Source: an uncultured Bacilli bacterium | GTDB lineage: Bacteria > Bacillota_I > Bacilli_A > RF39 > UBA660 | Length of the DNA: 8,518 bases | Assembly: GCA_947630585.1 (NCBI GenBank) | Contig: CANRIE010000095.1 | Span: forward strand, 1 to 8,518 | Direction: 5' to 3' | Shown here: piece by piece, positions 5,683 to 8,518 of the stretch | Numbering within the stretch: position 1 is the first letter of the stretch | How the letters are laid out: the number at the start of each line of letters is the position of its first letter | Notes under the pieces: generated by a model | The model's input: the letters and a program-made list of their open reading frames with translations, nothing else | Told to the model about the DNA's origin: nothing | Databases searched by the model: none | Program-made: the position numbers and the translations under genes

Positions 5683-5711
5683 ATTTTACTATAATATATG
5701 TTAAATTTCAA
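5683..5711 (-). promoter_or_regulatory. Sigma-A promoter before yneF
   Basis: On the minus strand TTGAAA (5706-5711) is followed after 17 bases by TAAAAT (5683-5688), about 20 bases before the yneF start. It may also serve the T-box-HD-serS unit, since no other promoter is obvious there. Confidence 0.55.
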
Positions 5712-5724
5712 CGATTATTTTTAA

Positions 5725-6306
5725 TTATTTTATTTTTTTCCATAATTGATAATACTCAACCATTGATACAATTGACATCACAACAGCAAAATAAATTAAG
5801 ATATCAGCAACTTTTAAATTAATAAGTTCAAATGGTAAGTTATAGAAAAACATTAACCCGAGTCCTATCATCATACTAGCAGTTTTTATTTTTCCTGATT
5901 TAATAGCAGCAACAACTTTGCCTTTTTTTAAAGCATCCATTTTTAAAGTATTAACTATTTCATCTCTAAATATATAAATAACAGGAACAATTGCAGGAAT
6001 AAAACCTTTACAAGCAAATATTACTAATACAGAATTAACTAAAACTTTATCAGCAATTGCATCAAGTAATTTCCCCGTATCAGTTACTAAATTTCTACTT
6101 CTTGCAATATAACCATCCAAAAAGTCAGTTACCGCAGCAATTATATAAATAACTCCAGCAATTAAATATGTTGAATCAACAACTAACCCTGAAATATTAA
6201 ATTTTGGTAAACTAATTCCTAAACTATAAAATGGAAATAAGCAAAGAAGAATAAGGACAATTGTTAAAATAATTCTAGTAATTGTTAATTTGTTCGGCAA
6301 ATTCAT
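5725..6306 (-). CDS. pgsA: CDP-diacylglycerol--glycerol-3-phosphate 3-phosphatidyltransferase
   Basis: A 193-residue integral membrane enzyme that makes phosphatidylglycerol phosphate from CDP-diacylglycerol and glycerol 3-phosphate, the committed step to phosphatidylglycerol. The complete CDP-alcohol phosphotransferase motif is present: D61, D64-G65, A68-R69, G78, D82 and D86 (DFLDGYIAR through GKLLDAIAD). The N-terminal MNLPNKLTITR is typical of PgsA and fixes the start. About five membrane segments are visible (near 10-30, 45-60, 87-112, 143-155 and 165-187). The Shine-Dalgarno AAAGGAGG (6318-6325) lies inside the end of rodZ, and the first 32 bases of the gene overlap rodZ. The rodZ(ymfM)-pgsA order is conserved in Bacillus subtilis. 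No terminator hairpin is visible between it and yneF. Confidence 0.95.
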   Translation of the reverse strand: MNLPNKLTITRIILTIVLILLCLFPFYSLGISLPKFNISGLVVDSTYLIAGVIYIIAAVTDFLDGYIARSRNLVTDTGKLLDAIADKVLVNSVLVIFACKGFIPAIVPVIYIFRDEIVNTLKMDALKKGKVVAAIKSGKIKTASMMIGLGLMFFYNLPFELINLKVADILIYFAVVMSIVSMVEYYQLWKKIK

Positions 6307-6772
6307 AATACTCCATTCCTCCTTTAAGTTCTCTTGATAATGGTTCTTCTTTGGTTGCTACTTTTAAAACTAAATATACAATAAGGGATATAAATAGTAA
6401 TACAGCAACTAATAAAACAAGAGGGGCAATTTCATATCTTGTATGTTTAATCTTTGTATAAGGCGATATTACCCGATTTGTTTTTTCTTCATCATTTTTT
6501 ACTTTTCTAATATCATCAAGTGATATCTTTGATGTTTTTTCAAAGATAAAATCATTATATTCATCTAATATTTTATTAACATCAAGTCCTAAGTATTTAG
6601 CATAGGACGCAATTATTCCTTTTAATTCAAATATATCTTTAAAAGCTTTCGAGTTTCCTTCTTCAATTGCTTCTAAAAGTGACGGATTAACATTTAAATC
6701 CTCACTAGCTTCATTTATACTAACACTATTTTTGCGTCGCTCATCCCTTAAATATTCTCCAATTTCTTTCAT
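6275..6772 (-). CDS. rodZ: RodZ-like helix-turn-helix membrane protein
   Basis: A 165-residue protein with an N-terminal Xre/HTH_25 domain (about 1-75: IGEYLRDERRKNSVSINEAS, then LEAIEEGN and IASYAKYLGLDVNKILDEY). A charged linker follows, with a basic patch before one membrane helix (about 115-137) and a short outer tail of about 28 residues. This is the RodZ/YmfM arrangement, which links MreB filaments to the elongation machinery on the cytoplasmic side of the membrane. It is shorter than typical RodZ because the extracellular beta domain is absent. Its position directly before pgsA matches ymfM-pgsA. The Shine-Dalgarno (AGAGGCG) is moderate. Only about 25 bases separate it from rnpB, with no visible promoter, so it may depend on read-through of the rnpB terminator. 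Confidence 0.85.
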   Translation of the reverse strand: MKEIGEYLRDERRKNSVSINEASEDLNVNPSLLEAIEEGNSKAFKDIFELKGIIASYAKYLGLDVNKILDEYNDFIFEKTSKISLDDIRKVKNDEEKTNRVISPYTKIKHTRYEIAPLVLLVAVLLFISLIVYLVLKVATKEEPLSRELKGGMEYYEFAEQINNY

Positions 6773-6797
6773 AAATCGCCTCTATTTTAAATAAAAA

Positions 6798-7142
6798 AAT
6801 GCTTTATAAGCCATGTTCTGTACCTTAAAAGGTGGCAAACATTTATCTATCTTTCGATCTAAGACTTAGTTTTATTCCCTCATCTTAACTCCCCTACCAA
6901 AATTTGGGTTTCTCACTCGTGGGGTTTACTATGTTCCACTTCCTCCGTTTCCAGATTCTTCATCACTATAGCACTTTTATAATTACTCTAACCATATTAA
7001 AAACTTAGGTTATTTCATAGCCGTTAGCAAATATGCTACTTAGAGTTATTTTTTCCTCTAACACGAACACTAATAACATCGCAGTTATTGTGAGCATGGA
7101 CTTTCCTCTACACTACTAGAGTGCAGCGTTTGCCAAAGCATT
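6798..7142 (-). ncRNA. rnpB: RNase P RNA, bacterial type B
   Basis: This is the catalytic RNA of RNase P, which trims tRNA 5' leaders. Conserved blocks on the minus strand are GAGGAAAGTCCATGCTC (7092-7108), the GAAACCCAAATTTTGGTAGGGG block (6891-6912, with the GGU that binds the tRNA CCA end), and AACATGGCTTATAAAGC (6801-6817). The ends close as helix P1 (AATGCTTT at 7135-7142 with AAAGCATT at 6798-6805), with a run of seven T (6793-6799) acting as the terminator. The blocks match Bacillus subtilis type B RNA closely, but at about 345 bases it is shorter than the roughly 400 of B. subtilis. It begins two bases after the gpsB stop, and the gpsB-rnpB order is also found in B. subtilis. No clear promoter is visible in the gap. 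Confidence 0.96.
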
Positions 7143-7144
7143 TT

Positions 7145-7498
7145 TTATTCATCGTCATCTTCATCTTTTTCGTTATTTCCATAAATAACTTTTTCAAGTC
7201 GTGATAATCTTTTTAAAACATCTAAATTAGCACCCATTGGGGCTGCTTGTGGAGCTGCTTTTACAATTTCAACATTCGTTTTTAAATTTCTAATTTCTTG
7301 TTTTAAATTTATAATTTGTTCAAGATTATCTTCTTTCTCTTTTTCAAGATTCCTAATGATTGTATAAAAATGTTCATAATCTTGAATTATTAAATCTAAA
7401 AATTGATCAACCTCTTTTAATCTATAACCTCTAGTATCAATTTTAAAACTTTTTTCTAAAATCATATCACTTGTAAGATTAAATTCATCTTTATACAT
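7145..7498 (-). CDS. gpsB: Cell division regulator GpsB
   Basis: A 117-residue DivIVA/GpsB-family protein. The membrane-associated N-terminal domain (about 7-45) has the conserved RGYRLKEVDQFLDLI, with Y25, D31 and D35 at the positions that bind penicillin-binding-protein tails in B. subtilis GpsB. A coiled coil follows to about 80, then a short Ala/Pro linker, then the C-terminal trimerisation segment LDVLKRLSRLEKVIYG (92-107). It coordinates cell-wall synthases between elongation and division. The acidic tail (KDEDDDE) after the usual end is unusual. The Shine-Dalgarno is weak (AAAGG lies somewhat far upstream). A near-consensus sigma-A promoter precedes it, and rnpB follows immediately. 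Confidence 0.93.
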   Translation of the reverse strand: MYKDEFNLTSDMILEKSFKIDTRGYRLKEVDQFLDLIIQDYEHFYTIIRNLEKEKEDNLEQIINLKQEIRNLKTNVEIVKAAPQAAPMGANLDVLKRLSRLEKVIYGNNEKDEDDDE

Positions 7499-7525
7499 AT
7501 TACCACTTAGCCTTTCTATACTAAT

Positions 7526-7554
7526 ATTTTAAAATAAGTAGCTAAAGTTGTCAA
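7526..7554 (-). promoter_or_regulatory. Sigma-A promoter of gpsB(-rnpB)
   Basis: On the minus strand TTGACA (7549-7554) is followed after 17 bases by TAAAAT (7526-7531), about 27 bases before the gpsB start. It may also drive rnpB, which has no evident promoter of its own. Confidence 0.75.
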
Positions 7555-7564
7555 GTAAATTTAA

Positions 7565-8053
7565 CTATTTTTTAAGACTCCCAAGTTTTTTAACCTTAAC
7601 ATTTTCTTGATATGGATAAATTCCCTGATTTAAAATAACTTCTTGGTTAGCAAGATTAATAGAGGTTTCTTCTTCTTTTTCTTTAACTTTCTCTTTTTCA
7701 GACTCTAATTCTATCATTTTATCTAGTTCTTGGATTCTTTCTTCAATTTCTTTTATTTTACTTTTATTCATAAAGTTCATTCCATATTTTGTAACTAAAC
7801 TAATTCTTGCAAATGAATAAATTCCAAGGCTTACAGGAATTGTTGATAAAATACGAGGCAATAAAGTTTGGATTTTAACACTAAAAAGTTCTTTTGATCC
7901 TACCCAATCTAATAAAGCAAATAGTAATACTAAAGTAAAAATAAGCACCAAGGTAATTACATCAAGTGATTTTTTTCTTTCATAATCACCTTCAATTTTT
8001 GCTAATTCTTTTTCTTTAATTTTTTTTAATTCTTCATAATTTTTTGAACTCAT
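7565..8053 (-). CDS. Hypothetical membrane protein with two TM helices and coiled coils
   Basis: I do not recognise this 162-residue protein. A short charged helix (1-30) is followed by a membrane segment at about 31-51 (VITLVLIFTLVLLFALLDWV). A short loop and a second, less hydrophobic segment at about 64-87 come next. A strongly charged Glu/Lys-rich predicted coiled coil (97-130) and a tail to the end follow. Both termini would be cytoplasmic. GGGAGG at 8060-8065 supports the start. The next gene, gpsB, has its own promoter, and no terminator is visible between the two, so partial co-transcription is possible. A role in envelope or division is suggested only by the neighbour and is weak. 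Confidence 0.75.
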   Translation of the reverse strand: MSSKNYEELKKIKEKELAKIEGDYERKKSLDVITLVLIFTLVLLFALLDWVGSKELFSVKIQTLLPRILSTIPVSLGIYSFARISLVTKYGMNFMNKSKIKEIEERIQELDKMIELESEKEKVKEKEEETSINLANQEVILNQGIYPYQENVKVKKLGSLKK

Positions 8054-8090
8054 ACCTATCCTCCCTGATTAATTTTATTATTTAATAGTG

Positions 8091-8118
8091 CAAATTAAAA
8101 CTCTTGCTTGCAAGAGTT
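8091..8118 (-). terminator. Terminator of the tRNA cluster
   Basis: AACTCTTG (8111-8118) pairs with CAAGAGTT (8099-8106) around a four-base loop. On the minus strand it is followed by TTAATTTG. It lies directly after the last tRNA of the cluster. Confidence 0.75.
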
Positions 8119-8128
8119 ATCTACAAAA

Positions 8129-8205
8129 TGGTGACCAGTACGGGATTCGGACCCGTGAATGCCACCGTGAAAGGGTGGTGTGTTAAGCCACTTCACCAAC
8201 TGGCC
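8129..8205 (-). tRNA. tRNA-Glu(TTC)
   Basis: A 77-base tRNA with encoded CCA. The acceptor is GGCCAGT with ACTGGTC and discriminator A. The anticodon arm is CCACC-CTTTCAC-GGTGG with TTC as anticodon, and the T arm is CGGGTTCGAATCCCG. It reads GAA/GAG and is the last gene of the cluster. Confidence 0.96.
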
Positions 8206-8212
8206 AAAAAAA

Positions 8213-8289
8213 TGGCGCCTCAACTAGGACTTGAACCTAGGACCCCTTGATTAACAGTCAAGTGCTCTAACCAACTGAGCTATTGAGGC
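8213..8289 (-). tRNA. tRNA-Asn(GTT)
   Basis: A 77-base tRNA with encoded CCA. The acceptor is GCCTCAA with TTGAGGC and discriminator G. The anticodon arm is CTTGA-CTGTTAA-TCAAG with anticodon GTT, and the T arm is CTAGGTTCAAGTCCTAG. It is separated from tRNA-Glu by only seven bases. Confidence 0.96.
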
Positions 8290-8303
8290 AAAAAATTCAT
8301 AAA

Positions 8304-8380
<77 letters not shown>

Positions 8381-8408
8381 ATTTACAACTTTTTTGTTGA
8401 TGTTTTCT

Positions 8409-8437
8409 ATTGTACTATATTTCAAAAAATAAATCAA
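8409..8437 (-). promoter_or_regulatory. Internal promoter for tRNA-Ile-Asn-Glu
   Basis: On the minus strand TTGATT (8432-8437) is followed after 17 bases by TACAAT (8409-8414), about 28 bases before the mature tRNA-Ile. The leader holds a small CAAC/GTTG hairpin. Confidence 0.65.
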
Positions 8438-8447
8438 GTATTTTTTT

Positions 8448-8518
8448 TGGTGTCCAGCTAGGGATTCGAACCCTAGACCCACTGATTAAGAGTCAGTTGC
8501 TCTACCAACTGAGCTAGC
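8448..8518 (-). tRNA. tRNA-Lys(CTT), 5' end cut by the window
   Basis: CCA is encoded at 8448-8450, with discriminator A before it. The T arm is TAGGGTTCGAATCCCTA. The anticodon arm is ACTGA-CTCTTAA-TCAGT with anticodon CTT, which reads AAG. About five acceptor bases, expected to be complementary to the 3' GCTGGAC strand, lie beyond the window. Confidence 0.94.

Noticed and set aside
5598..5822. Rightward open frame of 74 codons
   Set aside because: It crosses the yneF start, its promoter and the pgsA end, and has no supporting signals.
6783..7142. Long region without a protein gene that could hide small frames
   Set aside because: It is fully explained by type B RNase P RNA.
8099..8118. 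AACTCTTGCTTGCAAGAGTT palindrome as an operator for the gene at 7565-8053
   Set aside because: Its position after the last tRNA and the T-rich tail on the minus strand fit a terminator better.

Overview
The window comes from a low-GC, endospore-forming Firmicute of the Bacilli type. Three things point there: spore genes (two CotY/CotZ/ExsY-family coat proteins and SpoVS), Bacilli-type gene neighbourhoods (rodZ-pgsA and gpsB-rnpB), and a type B RNase P RNA. The standard genetic code fits: the reading frames are intact and Trp is TGG. The base composition and small intergenic gaps would suit a compact gut lineage (Erysipelotrichia, Turicibacter or RF39-like), but genus cannot be decided from this sequence.

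Layout, left to right. (1) 3-878 (+): an unrecognised 291-residue protein. (2) 867-1091: two opposed intrinsic terminators built from repeated TAGCACC/GGTGCTA arms. Two sigma-A-like promoters point left into them, so a small RNA is possible. (3) 1092-2111 (-): a zinc-dependent medium-chain alcohol/polyol dehydrogenase. (4) 2212-3125 (+): a sigma-K-like promoter, two cysteine-rich spore coat genes and a terminator. (5) 3127-3400 (-): spoVS, convergent with the coat genes.

(6) 3463-5446 (-): a serine-type T-box riboswitch followed by a (p)ppGpp-hydrolase-like HD gene and serS, with 1 base between the two genes. (7) 5453-6772 (-): yneF, pgsA and rodZ. (8) 6798-7142 (-): rnpB, packed between rodZ and gpsB. 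(9) 7145-8053 (-): gpsB with a near-consensus sigma-A promoter, and an unrecognised membrane/coiled-coil protein. (10) 8091-8518 (-): a tRNA cluster in transcription order Lys(CTT), Ile(GAT), Asn(GTT), Glu(TTC), with an internal promoter and a terminator.

The right-hand two thirds is housekeeping: translation (tRNAs, serS, rnpB), envelope growth and division (gpsB, rodZ, pgsA, yneF) and amino-acid-starvation control (T-box). The left third is sporulation and accessory material.

The strongest points for a second look are four. The T-box terminator appears to sequester the T-box 5' strand rather than the usual 3' strand, while the 3' strand is complementary to the downstream Shine-Dalgarno. 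A stringent-response-like HD hydrolase is under serine-tRNA control. The SerRS sequence looks archaeal/eukaryotic-like. A possible small RNA lies at about 867-982. I found no CRISPR array, insertion sequence or clear new defence system.
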